DNA from: Brucepastera parasyntrophica
GTDB lineage: Bacteria; Spirochaetota; Spirochaetia; Treponematales; Treponemataceae
Length of the DNA stretch: 64,000 nt
Assembly: GCF_022376835.1 (NCBI RefSeq)
Contig: NZ_CP084606.1
Location: forward strand, 2,778,739-2,842,738
Direction of reading: 5' to 3'
The notes under the pieces are model-generated. The model did not search any database, had not been told where the DNA came from, and was given only the letters and a program-made list of their open reading frames with translations. Shown one piece after another: positions 8,994 through 18,321 of this stretch (position 1 is the first letter of the stretch; every line of letters starts with the position of its first letter). A program made the translations under genes and the position numbers.

Positions 8994-9237
8994 ATATATT
9001 ATCATGCAATTTTGTCCGCCGCCGTTTTCAGCGTGAACCTGGAACGATGATCCTGAAAGCTTGCGGACTAGAGTCCTGAATTCCGGAAATCCGTTGTGAA
9101 AAACAGACCCGGATACGGCTGGCAGATGCACCGCGGCTTTTGTTATATATCCGATATACAAACTCTCATGGCACCTGGGTTTCCGTTGGTTTTTTCGTCT
9201 TTAGCTGGTGTGATTTGCATAAACAGCCTGTTTTTTG
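8994..9237. other. Intergenic stretch between divergent genes, no gene seen
   Basis: The space between the UPF0316 and FIST genes is 384 bp in all. Outside the two promoters I find no coding region with a ribosome binding site or recognisable protein, and no hairpin of the three repeat families. A 74-codon minus-strand frame at 8937-9161 has no convincing start signal and overlaps the promoter. Confidence 0.4.
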
Positions 9238-9266
9238 TTGACACAAAGAGTGTTTCCCCTTACCCT
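9238..9266 (+). promoter_or_regulatory. Sigma70-type promoter for the FIST/MCP operon
   Basis: A perfect TTGACA (9238-9243) is followed after 17 bp by TACCCT (9261-9266). The FIST gene starts 24 bases downstream at 9291 with AAGGGA as ribosome binding site. Confidence 0.5.
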
Positions 9267-9290
9267 GTATAGAGATAAAGGGAAATTTAT

Positions 9291-10400
9291 ATGGCGATAA
9301 AGGTAGCTGCCAGATCAACAGCAGATTTTGAGGGACTCATCAGGGATATTGATCAGCCGGATATACAGGTTGTCATATATTTTTTCTCGGTAGAGTTTAA
9401 AGGATACGAACCCCAGAAAATAATCAAGAAAGCCTTTCCGTCTGCGCGCTGTATCGGCGCTTCAATGATCGGCGGCTGGTGTACAACCGGAGCAATCAGC
9501 AAGGGCATTACCGCTATGTCTCTTTCGTCCGAGGAGATCGAGGAAGTTTTTGTCGGATTCAGGGAAGGCGTAAAGGCAGACCCCGGACTTGCGGCCCGCG
9601 GAGTTATTGATGATCTCAGAAAAAGCCTCGGCGGGCGCAAACTCAATCCCGAGGAATATCTCGGTATTATTCTTTTTGACGGACTCTGTCTCGGAGAGGA
9701 AATAATACGTGAATTTACTATAGAAAAGAACTTCATTGTCCCTGTAATAGGCGGTTCCGCGGCTGACGAACTGGAATTCAAGGAGACCCTTGTTTCCTTT
9801 GATGAAAAAATGTCAGGGGACGGCGTCATTGTTATGATATTGAAAATGAAGATACCTTTTTATTTCAATCATTACGTTCATTATCTGCCGACAAAGGAAT
9901 CCTTTATTGTGACAAAGTCGGAACCCGCAAAACGCATTGTCTGGGAAATTGACGGAGAACCCGCCGCCCCCTATTATGCCCGGGCGCTCGGCCTTTCCGG
10001 TGTTGCGGATATAAAGCATACTCATTTTTCCAGAAATCCGCTTGGCGTTGTTATTGGCGACACGGTGTATACACGGAGTCCGAATGCTGTTGTTGACGGC
10101 ACCGGGCTGCAGTTTTACTGTTTTATTGAGGCGGGAACCAGGGTCCAGCTTTTGCGGCAGGGCGATATTATAGAAAACGCGCGCAGCTCTCTCAGGGACG
10201 CCAGAGAATACATCCCGAACCTGCAGGGCGCGCTTCTTTTTAATTGTGTTCTGCGTTATCTGGAACTCAAGGAACTCGGCAAAATAGATGCCTTTAACGA
10301 GGCCTTCAAGCCCCTTTCTTTTGCAGGCTTCAATACTTACGGAGAAGAACTCTTTACCCATCACAACCAGACCCTTACAGCGGTTTTTTTCGGGAGATAA
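9291..10400 (+). CDS. FIST-domain sensory protein (FIST_N + FIST_C)
   Basis: The 369-residue soluble protein has a FIST_N region (about residues 25-200) with [25 protein letters not shown] and the glycine-rich [12 protein letters not shown], then a FIST_C region (about 215-350) with [15 protein letters not shown] and [17 protein letters not shown] domains are thought to bind small ligands such as amino acids in signal transduction. There is no signal peptide or membrane segment. The MCP-type gene starts five bases after its stop, so the two are surely co-transcribed, and FIST is probably the input module for that transducer. The ligand is unknown. Confidence 0.88.
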   Translation: MAIKVAARSTADFEGLIRDIDQPDIQVVIYFFSVEFKGYEPQKIIKKAFPSARCIGASMIGGWCTTGAISKGITAMSLSSEEIEEVFVGFREGVKADPGLAARGVIDDLRKSLGGRKLNPEEYLGIILFDGLCLGEEIIREFTIEKNFIVPVIGGSAADELEFKETLVSFDEKMSGDGVIVMILKMKIPFYFNHYVHYLPTKESFIVTKSEPAKRIVWEIDGEPAAPYYARALGLSGVADIKHTHFSRNPLGVVIGDTVYTRSPNAVVDGTGLQFYCFIEAGTRVQLLRQGDIIENARSSLRDAREYIPNLQGALLFNCVLRYLELKELGKIDAFNEAFKPLSFAGFNTYGEELFTHHNQTLTAVFFGR

Positions 10401-10404
10401 AAGC

Positions 10405-11238
10405 ATGGAAACACTGCTTCAGAATAAGCCGGATCCTTCACGGACAGCGGCATTTAAATTAAGGTCAAAACGGCTGTTTCATTATCTGAACAGCAAACTC
10501 AAAGCGCTTATTTTTGAAATTGTATCCAGAAGCGAACTGCTTAATGTTACCATCAGTTATCTGGATAAAAACTTTACCCGCGTATCCGATACCATGAAAC
10601 GGGTGAACCTTTCCTTTCAGGAAAGCATAAAAACGTTTTTGACTACTTTCCAGAATTCCCAGCGGTATATAAACAATATTGATAATAATTTCGAATCAAT
10701 GGGCGGTGTTTTTCAGGAATCATTCAAGCTGAGCCAGGAACTGCAGGAAGAAGCAAAAAACGCAGGCGTGAATCTGGCCGTAATCAACGATATAACCGAG
10801 ATGACAAATATTCTCGCGCTTAATGCTTCAATTGAGGCCGCGCGGGCCGGAGCGGCCGGAAAGGGATTCGCTGTTGTCGCCGGCGAAATCAGAAAGCACG
10901 CTTCAACAACAAAGGGTTCCATAGAGAAAACGGCCGAAAATATAGAATCACTGATAAACAAAATATATGCCCTGTCCGAAAAAATGGAATCCATTAAAAA
11001 GGAAGTGGAACAGGGACAGATGATGATCCGGGAACTCGTAACACTCAGCGTGGAACAGAAAGCAGTCATCAATTCCGTAAATACCGGCGTCCAGTCCATA
11101 GACGAGACTTTCCGGGAATATGCCACAATGAAAGAAACCCTTGACCGTATGATCCGGCAGTCTCAGGTTTCCAAAGATGACATTGAAAAAATGCTCATTA
11201 CCTTCCAGAGTGATGTGAGCGGGATTGAAGATTATTAA
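10405..11238 (+). CDS. Soluble methyl-accepting chemotaxis-type signalling protein
   Basis: The ATG at 10405, preceded by GGGAG, is preferred over an upstream in-frame start at 10288 that lies inside the FIST gene. The 277-residue product has no membrane segment or known sensor domain. An N-terminal helical region of about 100 residues leads to the MCP signalling hairpin around residues 125-175: [20 protein letters not shown] and [11 protein letters not shown]. That tip binds CheA/CheW. The long flanking helices fit a cytoplasmic transducer. With the FIST protein directly upstream, a split receptor (separate sensor and output) is likely. A terminator overlaps its stop codon. Confidence 0.88.
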   Translation: METLLQNKPDPSRTAAFKLRSKRLFHYLNSKLKALIFEIVSRSELLNVTISYLDKNFTRVSDTMKRVNLSFQESIKTFLTTFQNSQRYINNIDNNFESMGGVFQESFKLSQELQEEAKNAGVNLAVINDITEMTNILALNASIEAARAGAAGKGFAVVAGEIRKHASTTKGSIEKTAENIESLINKIYALSEKMESIKKEVEQGQMMIRELVTLSVEQKAVINSVNTGVQSIDETFREYATMKETLDRMIRQSQVSKDDIEKMLITFQSDVSGIEDY

Positions 11239-11267
11239 ACATGTTTAAAACCTGTTTAATTTTTTTG
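11234..11267 (+). terminator. Rho-independent terminator of the FIST/MCP operon
   Basis: The stem ATTAAACA/TGTTTAAT (11234-11241 with 11253-11260) is followed by TTTTTT. It starts at the stop codon of the MCP-type gene. A second, GC-rich hairpin with CCCCG/CGGGG and a trailing CTTTTTC lies at about 11287-11311 and may act as a backup. Confidence 0.6.
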
Positions 11268-11409
11268 ACCTCTGACGTACTGTTTCCCCGCTTTGCCCGG
11301 GGCGCTTTTTCAATCTGTAGATTCCAGAAACTTCGTGGCCGGGAAATTCCGGAACTGCCTTTTGCTTTGAACTAAAAAAAGTTTCTAACTGGATTTCTTT
11401 TACAGCAGC

Positions 11410-12855
11410 TTATTTTTTCCAGAACACCGGCGTGAAGAAAATTATCATGGTGTACAGTTCGAGCCGGCCGGCGAGCATGGCAAAACAGAACCACCATTTT
11501 GACCAGTCCGCAAAAAAACTGAAATTTTCGGTGGGGCCTACCATGCCGAACCCCGGCCCTATATTTCCCACCAGCGCGAAACTTCCTGTTATCGCGGAAG
11601 AAGTATTTGCCCCGCCGACGGAAGCAACGACTGAAGTGATTGCCACAATAACAAAATACAAAAACATATATGAGGCCACGCCGTATACAATATCCTTTCT
11701 GCCGGGCCGCCCGTTAAGGTGAATACTGAATACCCCATGAGGGTGGAGCATTCTTTTCATTTCATTGGATAACTGCTTGCCCAGTGTTACCCAGCGGATC
11801 ACCTTTATGCCTCCTGCGGTCGATCCGGAACAGCCCCCGATGAACATGAGAAAGAACAGGGTCATTTTTGCCAGAGCAGGCCAGGCGTTAAAGTCGGCGG
11901 CCGCAAAACCGGTGGTAGTCATAACAGAGACAACATGAAAAATTCCATGCCGTATGCTTTCAAAAATAGAAGTGTACATCGGAAGAATAGCGAAGATGAC
12001 GATGGCCGACGCGGAGACAATAATCATAACATACACTCTCAGTTCAGTGTTGCGTGTTACTTCCTGAAACCTCCCCATAAGCAGACGGTAATAGAGGCTG
12101 AAATTGATGCCCGCGAGCAGCATAAAAACCATACATATCCATTCAACCGCGGGTGATTTATAGGCGGCAAGACTGTCATTTTTTGTCGAGAACCCGCCGC
12201 TTCCCAGGCTGGCAAAGGAATGCCCCAGCGCGTCCACAAAATCCATTCCCGCAATCATTAAAAGGACAGTCTGGATAACAGTCAGTCCCAAATAGATAAA
12301 CCAGAGGACCTTCGCCATATCGGTTATTCTGGGGGTAATTTTATCTTTTTCCGGACCGGTGGTTTCCGCCTTTATAAGCTGGAAGCCGCCGACTCCGAGA
12401 AGCGGAAAGAGCGCGACTGTCAGCACCACAATCCCCATACCGCCGAGCCAGTGCATCTGACAGCGCCAGAGATTGAGCGATCTCGGCAGAATTTCAACAT
12501 CGGTAAGAATGGTAGCGCCGGTTGTAGTAAATCCTGATACGCTTTCGAAAAATGCGTTTGCCGGATTTGTAATATATCCCGAAAGCATAAACGGAACAGC
12601 GCCCAGAATGCTCGCTGAAATCCAGAAGGCGGCCACAATAACAAACCCGGTTCTTGCCGTCAGGCTGATCTTTTTTTTACGCCCCGTAAAATAAAAAACG
12701 GCGGCAAAGACCCAGATGATAATCATCGGGAAAGCAAAGGAAGAAATGACTCCGGTTTCGCCAAGGAAGAATGCGGTTCCGATGGGGAGGAGAAAGCTTG
12801 CCGATATAACGGCAAGCAACAATACTATCAGCCTGAAAAATAAAAAAACACTCAT
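11410..12855 (-). CDS. trkH: Potassium uptake channel subunit TrkH
   Basis: The 481-residue integral membrane protein shows the repeated M1-P-M2 pore architecture of TrkH/KtrB. Visible pore segments include SGFTTTGATIL, LGSGGFSTKN, VMTTTGFAAADFN and VGNIGPGFG, each with the filter glycine. GGCSGSTAGGIKVIRW is the classic family motif near residue 345. It conducts K+ across the inner membrane under control of TrkA. Its ATG overlaps the trkA stop (ATGA, 12852-12855), showing translational coupling. Confidence 0.93.
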   Translation of the reverse strand: MSVFLFFRLIVLLLAVISASFLLPIGTAFFLGETGVISSFAFPMIIIWVFAAVFYFTGRKKKISLTARTGFVIVAAFWISASILGAVPFMLSGYITNPANAFFESVSGFTTTGATILTDVEILPRSLNLWRCQMHWLGGMGIVVLTVALFPLLGVGGFQLIKAETTGPEKDKITPRITDMAKVLWFIYLGLTVIQTVLLMIAGMDFVDALGHSFASLGSGGFSTKNDSLAAYKSPAVEWICMVFMLLAGINFSLYYRLLMGRFQEVTRNTELRVYVMIIVSASAIVIFAILPMYTSIFESIRHGIFHVVSVMTTTGFAAADFNAWPALAKMTLFFLMFIGGCSGSTAGGIKVIRWVTLGKQLSNEMKRMLHPHGVFSIHLNGRPGRKDIVYGVASYMFLYFVIVAITSVVASVGGANTSSAITGSFALVGNIGPGFGMVGPTENFSFFADWSKWWFCFAMLAGRLELYTMIIFFTPVFWKK

Positions 12856-14302
12856 TCCGTTCCCCTGAAAAGGCCCATTATTTTTTCATTTTCCGTACTG
12901 TGTACAATAAAAATAATCTTGTCGCCGGCCTGAAGCATAGTATCCCCCGAAGGGATCACATAAGCATTGTCCTTGTTCACCAGCAGAATAAGAAATGCCC
13001 CCGGAATGCTGATATCCTTAAGCGTCCTTCCTGAAACCGGCGCTGAATCGGGTATAATATACTCAATGATTTCCAGATCGCCTTCCGCAAAGGTATGGAT
13101 GCCGGTAACACTTTTTCCGCGCAGATGGCTGAGAATGCTGTCGACAACAGTATCCTTTACCGGGACCGCAACATCGCAGCCTATTTTGCGGGCAATTACC
13201 GCAAAGCCTGAACTGCTTACAAGGCTCACAGTGTTCGGGACCCCCATTGATTTAAAATAGGCCGCGGTAACCATATTCAATTCATGATTGCTTGTTGTAC
13301 TGATGACCAGATCGTAATCCAGGAGGTTTTCTTCGCGGATAAAGGCTTCGTCAGTTACGTCCGCGTTATATACAAGCGCATCCGGAAATTTTAACGAAGC
13401 TTCTTTTGTCAGATGGTAATTTTTATCAATGATCGCAAAGGTTTTTTTTGACTTCCAGTTTTTGTCAAAAAGCCGGGAAAAAAAGTTTCTGTTATTATTT
13501 TCAATAAGCCGTTCCGCGATAAATGAACCCACACGGCCTGCTCCGACCAGGGCGATTTTTTCGGAATTACGGTTTTTGCTCCGGCCAGGGAAATAAGCTT
13601 TTTCTGCATATCCCTTCTTGCCAGAATTCCAATGCGGTCTCCCTCATGGAGGACCGTTGCTCCGCTGGGAATGCCGGCCGATTTTTCACTTTCCACATAG
13701 CACAGAATGAATTCGCCTTCAATAACAGTATGAATATCTTTTACGACCAGACCGTCAAACGCGCTTCCCGGTTCAATCATTATGCTCGTCAGTTCAAATT
13801 CCGATTGGCCGAATTCAAGAATGTCACTGACCGAGCCATGCTCCACCGCTGTAATAATTGCTTCCGCGGCCTCTATTTCCGGCTGGACCATAAAATTAAT
13901 GCCGTACATCAGCCGCGGATTGCCGGTCGGGGTATTTTTCGAGACATCCTTAAAAGCCAAACCGGGGTTTTTAGGGATGTCATTAACATAGTATTCTTCA
14001 TTATAAACCCTGGCTATTTTGATTATATCGGGATATACCGAATGAACAAGCGAGCAGGTTATCATATTCACTTCATCCGATCCCGTGAGAGCAACCAGGG
14101 CGTCGGCCTTTGCTATGCCCGCTTCTTCCAGTACCCGGAGATCATTGCCGCGGGCCTCTATAACCATACAATCAAGGCGGTTTGAAGCGTGGCGGACCAT
14201 TTCCTCATTATCATCAATAAGCGTGATATCGTTTTTTTCGTCTATAAGACGCCGGGCAAGCTGGACACCGGTCAGGCCAGCCCCAACAATAATTATTTTC
14301 AT
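12852..14302 (-). CDS. trkA: Trk potassium uptake regulatory subunit TrkA (one-base frameshift in the given sequence)
   Basis: The protein has two RCK modules in tandem. The first Rossmann motif is IIIVGAGLTGVQLARRL at the N-terminus, with the acidic ending DITLIDDNEE. The second, VGAGRVGSFIAERL, starts at about residue 245 and straddles a frame break. Adding one base to the T6 run at 13556-13561 joins both frames into a 483-residue protein with two TrkA_N/TrkA_C pairs. TrkA binds NAD(H)/nucleotides and gates TrkH. The stop overlaps the trkH start. Two conserved halves in adjoining frames argue against true decay. Confidence 0.9.
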
Positions 14303-14595
14303 GTTACGTTATGATAACCGGGAAGCGCATAATGCACAAGATTCGGCGAAGCTGGGCAATAAAACTGCTTTTTTGAGGGTCAGGATAATACGAAATCATT
14401 GTCCGGAGAAGGGTGAGGAGAGCTTTCATTTTTTTACATTATTAATGACTTTTTAACGATAAAAAAGTATTATTATAACAGAATATTAAAAATTACCACT
14501 TACATAGTGGTTATAAAGTATTTATACTATATAATATATACTATTATGGCGGTTTCCGCAAAAAAGCCGTCATAAAATATATGAGGGGTCAAAGT

Positions 14596-16224
14596 ATGCA
14601 GATTATCAACAAAACAGTTAAGTTCTTCGTTAAGGACATTGACTCAAAAGATTTATCCGTAAGCCTCAGGATGCGGCTTCCATTTGTTGTTGCAATGGCT
14701 TTCGTTTTTATAGTTATGTCCCTGCTGTTTTTTCTTTTTGTTTCAGCAAGTTCCTATGCGTATAAGGTGCTGATGACGGCAACCTTTATTTTGCAGATTC
14801 TCGGTCTTGTTTTGCTCCGGCAGAAAAAATACCAGGGCGGTACTTACAGTATAGGCGTTGGCATACTGGTTATCTGTGTCGCTACCATCTACTTCATGGC
14901 CGGGACCGGTTCGGTCGACGAACTGTACCGCGCGCTTGCCTTTTTTCTTGTAATGTCCAGCTGTAATCTTCTTATTTCATTTAAACGCTCCCAGATAATA
15001 GGCTTTATTGTTGGCCAGCTTATTCTGTGGTTTACCGCTATTTTTACCAAATATTCCTATGTATTTGAAGAATATCCGGACCGTGCAATAGCGGTTGTAG
15101 GAATGGGTGTCCTGGCCATGGTCCTGGCGGGGGCCGTTCTCCTTTTAACGAACCGGCTTTCGGTTAATACTCTGACGGTAGCGGAAAAGGAGACCGAAAC
15201 GGCAAAAGACGCCCTCGCAAAGGTCACCAAGCTGGTTACGGAAGCCCAGGCGGGTATTTCCATCGGTGAAGATATTATCAGGGCAAGTACCCGGGTCCAG
15301 AATTCAGTGGAACAGGTCGAATCCCTTTCAGGCTACTTGTCGGACAGCGCGAATGACTTTATTACCATTTCCGACAGCGTCCAGAAAACAACAATGGCGA
15401 CTATTGAAAGCGCCCAGGGCATGAAGGACAATATCCAGACCCAGAATGCGGCCATAACCCAGACCTCTTCGTCTCTTACCGAAATTTCGGCAAACCTAAC
15501 AAGTATCAGCGGTATCGCTGGAAAACGCCAGGAATCCCTGGAGGTTATTTCCAAAAATATGGAATCCCAGAAAAGCCTGGTAAAGAAACTGCTGACCGAA
15601 GTGGAAAATGTTAAAAAATCTTCCGAAACCATTGCCGAATTTGTCCATACCGTAGAAGATATAGCTAGCCAGACAGGGCTGCTTTCAATGAACGCATCGA
15701 TAGAGGCGGCCCACGCGGGATCCGCGGGTAAAGGCTTCGCCGTTATATCCCAGGAAATTCGCAAACTCTCCGAGGCAACCAGCAAAAATGCCGCGCTCAT
15801 TTCGGACGCACTCAAGAAAAACGAAGAAATCGTTAAGTCGGCCAATGAATCTGTCGTTGAATTCGCGAAATATGTCGAAACGGGCGCAAATGACTCCCGG
15901 ATTACTATCTCCGCTATAGAAGAAATACTCAGCGGGGTTTCCGAGATTGATCTCGGGACACGGGAAATCATGCAGGCTGTCCAGAATATGGTATCATCCT
16001 CCCACAAAACAGGCGATATGGCTGATGATGTTGTCGAACAGATTATCCGCCAGAAAGATGATTTCGCGCGGATATCGAACTTTTCCGAGATGCTCGAGCA
16101 GAAAATTGACTCCCTCAAAACAGCCATTAATGAAATTAATGCGGCCGCCGATCAGGTAAGCGAGGAAGGGAACAAGAACCTGAAGCAGACTGAAATATTC
16201 CGGCAGCAGCTCGGTTCGGTATAA
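14596..16224 (+). CDS. Membrane-bound methyl-accepting chemotaxis protein
   Basis: The ATG at 14596 is preferred because GAGGGG precedes it by seven bases; an in-frame ATG at 14581 overlaps that site. The 542-residue product has about six hydrophobic segments in its first 200 residues (for example MAFVFIVMSLLFFLFV and MGVLAMVLAGAVLLL), with short loops and so no large periplasmic sensor. A long helical cytoplasmic part follows with the MCP tip GLLSMNASIEAAHAGSAGKG and FAVISQEIRKLSEAT. The input may be sensed within the membrane. The next gene starts immediately after its TAA, so the pair is an operon. Confidence 0.9.
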   Translation: MQIINKTVKFFVKDIDSKDLSVSLRMRLPFVVAMAFVFIVMSLLFFLFVSASSYAYKVLMTATFILQILGLVLLRQKKYQGGTYSIGVGILVICVATIYFMAGTGSVDELYRALAFFLVMSSCNLLISFKRSQIIGFIVGQLILWFTAIFTKYSYVFEEYPDRAIAVVGMGVLAMVLAGAVLLLTNRLSVNTLTVAEKETETAKDALAKVTKLVTEAQAGISIGEDIIRASTRVQNSVEQVESLSGYLSDSANDFITISDSVQKTTMATIESAQGMKDNIQTQNAAITQTSSSLTEISANLTSISGIAGKRQESLEVISKNMESQKSLVKKLLTEVENVKKSSETIAEFVHTVEDIASQTGLLSMNASIEAAHAGSAGKGFAVISQEIRKLSEATSKNAALISDALKKNEEIVKSANESVVEFAKYVETGANDSRITISAIEEILSGVSEIDLGTREIMQAVQNMVSSSHKTGDMADDVVEQIIRQKDDFARISNFSEMLEQKIDSLKTAINEINAAADQVSEEGNKNLKQTEIFRQQLGSV

Positions 16225-16854
16225 GTGTCGGATCGGCCGCGGGAGACAATAGCTGTGTTTGAAAAATATATTCTGGTTGACTATGAAAATGTGCAGGATG
16301 TGCAGACAGATGTCATTAATGACACTGTAAAGATGATAATTATTGTTGGTGAAAACCAGAATAAGGTTCCTCTGAGCCTTATCCAGCAAACACAGCCCTA
16401 CGGAAATTCGATTGAATGGGTCAGGGTAAGCGGGAAGGGCCGGAATGCCCTTGATTTTTTTATTGCCTATTTTCTGGGAACCTTAATTGCTCTGGAAAAA
16501 GACAGGGAATATATAATCTATTCAAAAGATACCGGATATGATCCTCTCATTGCATATTTAAAATCCCAGAACCATGCGGTTAAGCGGATCGTCAGTTTTC
16601 AGGAACTGGAGGGACAGAAATACTTAAAACTTGATGAAGCCACTATACAGAAGATTACGGAAAACCTCGCGAAAGTTTCTGCCGGAAGGCGCCCAAAAAA
16701 GAAAAAAAGCCTCGCCGGTTATATAAAATCAATGCTCGGTTTAAAGGCTGACAGTGAAGCGGAAGAAATTCTTGAGGGTATGTTTATAAAAAAACTGATT
16801 TATGAAGAAAACGGATCGATAAAATATTCCCTGCATGAAAATAAGAAAAGCTGA
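16225..16854 (+). CDS. PIN/NYN-like ribonuclease-fold protein
   Basis: The 209-residue protein starts with GTG directly after the MCP stop (TAAGTG), so its translation probably depends on the upstream gene. Residues about 15-125 resemble a PIN/NYN nuclease core: ILVDYENVQ (first acidic cluster), ALDFFIAYFLG and YSKDTGYDPLIAYLK, with well-placed Asp residues. A Lys-rich linker (RRPKKKKS, about 152-160) leads to a small C-terminal helical domain. RNA cleavage is inferred from the fold, not shown. A nuclease-like protein coupled to a chemoreceptor is unusual. The downstream space to 17004 holds nothing I can name. Confidence 0.7.
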   Translation: MSDRPRETIAVFEKYILVDYENVQDVQTDVINDTVKMIIIVGENQNKVPLSLIQQTQPYGNSIEWVRVSGKGRNALDFFIAYFLGTLIALEKDREYIIYSKDTGYDPLIAYLKSQNHAVKRIVSFQELEGQKYLKLDEATIQKITENLAKVSAGRRPKKKKSLAGYIKSMLGLKADSEAEEILEGMFIKKLIYEENGSIKYSLHENKKS

Positions 16855-17004
16855 GTGGTTTTCAGCTTCCTGACCTGCCGGTAAGAACGTTTTGTCCTGC
16901 TGAGGACGCAAATTTTTCAGAACCAATCCTGTCAGTATGCAGTTATTGTCTGGTCTGCCTGTTTTCTCGTCCAACTCTTTTTTTTGCGTTTTATGTTATT
17001 TTTC

Positions 17005-17033
17005 TTGACACCTCTGTAGTATAGACTAATAAT
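17005..17033 (+). promoter_or_regulatory. Promoter placed so that the transcript may be leaderless
   Basis: TTGACA at 17005-17010 and TAATAAT at 17027-17033 have a 16-bp spacer. The predicted transcription start falls at about 17040, the base before the ATG at 17041, and no Shine-Dalgarno sequence precedes that ATG. Confidence 0.45.
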
Positions 17034-17040
17034 TGTAGAT

Positions 17041-17766
17041 ATGAAAAATACAAACCTTAATTCTTCAGAAAAAATTATTTCGTATGTCTATCTTGCAGTG
17101 TCGGCCGTATTTTATGCGGTGATAGTAGCTTTCAAAATTTTTTCCGTCGATGCTGTGAGATATGTTATTCCCGCTTTTGTTGTCGTTGTTTTTCTGTACA
17201 GCCTTACCGCGACTTTCAGACAGACCTGGCTTATCAGTCTTGCCCTTCTGTTTGTTGTTATCGGGGATGTGCTGCTTAATCTGACTCCGGTAGGCGATCT
17301 GGCCATTGTATCGTTCAGCGTGACACATATCTGTCTGACGATCTTCTATGTCAGGAAAAAACCTTTTGAAAAGAAGGATATGCCCTTCCTCATCCCCTTT
17401 GCGCTTATTGCGGTTCTGTATTACTGCGTTGTATTCAATGATATTCCCCAGACAGTAGCTATTCTCAAATTTGTCCTTCCCGTTTATCTGTGTCTTCTTG
17501 CACTGATGGCCTGGCGGGCGCTCTGTCTTGTCCTCAGTGACGTATGCAAACTGGAACGCAAGAAAATCACAATAGGGTCAACCCTTTTTTATGCGACGGA
17601 TCTTCTTGTTTTTCTTCAGATAATATACGGGCATCCCAAAATGTTTGTGGTCGGGACATGGATACTGTATCCGCCTGCTCTTGTACTCCTCAGTACATTC
17701 GGCAAGCGTATTTTCAGCTCAATAAAACATTCAGATTGTGATGACTGCGCCGAGGAACCGGCGTAA
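17041..17766 (+). CDS. YhhN/TMEM86 family membrane protein (lysoplasmalogenase-like)
   Basis: The 241-residue protein has about eight hydrophobic segments. The family motif GDVLL occurs near residue 78 (FVVIGDVLLNL) and the later YATDLLVFLQ segment supplies the second conserved acidic position. YhhN/TMEM86 proteins hydrolyse the vinyl-ether bond of lysoplasmalogens in animals; the bacterial role is less clear, though anaerobic bacteria do make plasmalogens. A second family member is at 36055-36702. A bidirectional terminator follows. Confidence 0.78.
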   Translation: MKNTNLNSSEKIISYVYLAVSAVFYAVIVAFKIFSVDAVRYVIPAFVVVVFLYSLTATFRQTWLISLALLFVVIGDVLLNLTPVGDLAIVSFSVTHICLTIFYVRKKPFEKKDMPFLIPFALIAVLYYCVVFNDIPQTVAILKFVLPVYLCLLALMAWRALCLVLSDVCKLERKKITIGSTLFYATDLLVFLQIIYGHPKMFVVGTWILYPPALVLLSTFGKRIFSSIKHSDCDDCAEEPA

Positions 17767-17778
17767 CTGAGGCTTTTC

Positions 17779-17821
17779 CGGACGGATTATGGGTTGCCGG
17801 CATATCCGTCCGTTATTAATT
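17779..17821. terminator. Bidirectional terminator between convergent genes
   Basis: A perfect 9-bp stem, CGGACGGAT (17779-17787) with ATCCGTCCG (17804-17812), is followed on the plus strand by TTATTAATTT and on the minus strand by GAAAAGCC. It separates the YhhN gene from the convergent DtxR-type gene. Confidence 0.55.
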
Positions 17822-18195
17822 TACGGAGAATGGTTTTTCAGATAAGCTGCCTTCAGCTTGTCAAAGGATTTATTGCTGATAGCATGCTCAAGCCGGCAGG
17901 CGTCCGCCGCCGCGGTCTTCTCATCCACGCCGGCCTGTTCCAGCATATCCCGGAAAAAAGTGTGCTTTTCATACACTTTATCGGCGATTTTTCTGCCTTC
18001 CCTTGTCAGGCTTATATGCTTATGTTCATCCAGCTCAATGAAACCGTCGTCCCGGAGCAGGGATATTGCACGGCTTATGCTGGGTTTGGAGTAGCCGAAA
18101 AAGTCAGCGACATCGATAGACCGGACTTCCTGCTGCTTTTCGCTCAGTACGAGAATAGCTTCGAGATAATCTTCCTTGGAATGCTCGATTCTCAT
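17821..18195 (-). CDS. DtxR/MntR-family metal-dependent transcriptional regulator
   Basis: The 124-residue protein has the N-terminal winged helix (about residues 1-65: KEDYLEAILVLSEK, SIDVADFFGYSKPSISRAIS, DGFIELDEHKHISLTREGR) and the start of the metal-binding dimerisation domain with DACRLEHAIS. That string carries the Cys-x2-Glu-His ligands seen in DtxR. It ends soon afterwards, without the C-terminal SH3-like domain, and is shorter than MntR (about 142) or TroR (about 153). It probably represses Mn or Fe uptake genes, but none are adjacent. Its gene is separated from the ABC operon by a terminator. Confidence 0.87.
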   Translation of the reverse strand: MRIEHSKEDYLEAILVLSEKQQEVRSIDVADFFGYSKPSISRAISLLRDDGFIELDEHKHISLTREGRKIADKVYEKHTFFRDMLEQAGVDEKTAAADACRLEHAISNKSFDKLKAAYLKNHSP

Positions 18196-18272
18196 TTTTC
18201 CGGACTCCTCTATAGTTACAAAAAAAGTTTGTGTGCTTTATACAGAAGTATAGAGAATATCCGCGTAAAGGG

Positions 18273-18306
18273 AAAGACCCCGGCATAATCAGAGGCCGGG
18301 GTCTTT
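18273..18306 (-). terminator. Terminator of the efflux operon
   Basis: A perfect 11-bp stem, AAAGACCCCGG (18273-18283) with CCGGGGTCTTT (18296-18306), lies just past the stop codon of the second ABC gene (18322). On the minus strand the 3' arm ends in CTTT and is followed by CCCTTTACG. It isolates the ABC operon from the DtxR-type gene. Confidence 0.7.
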
Positions 18307-18321
18307 GTCAGGTAAAAAGTT

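Noticed and set aside
8937..9161. 74-codon minus-strand frame
   Set aside because: It has no good start signal, overlaps the UPF0316 promoter and carries no recognisable domain.
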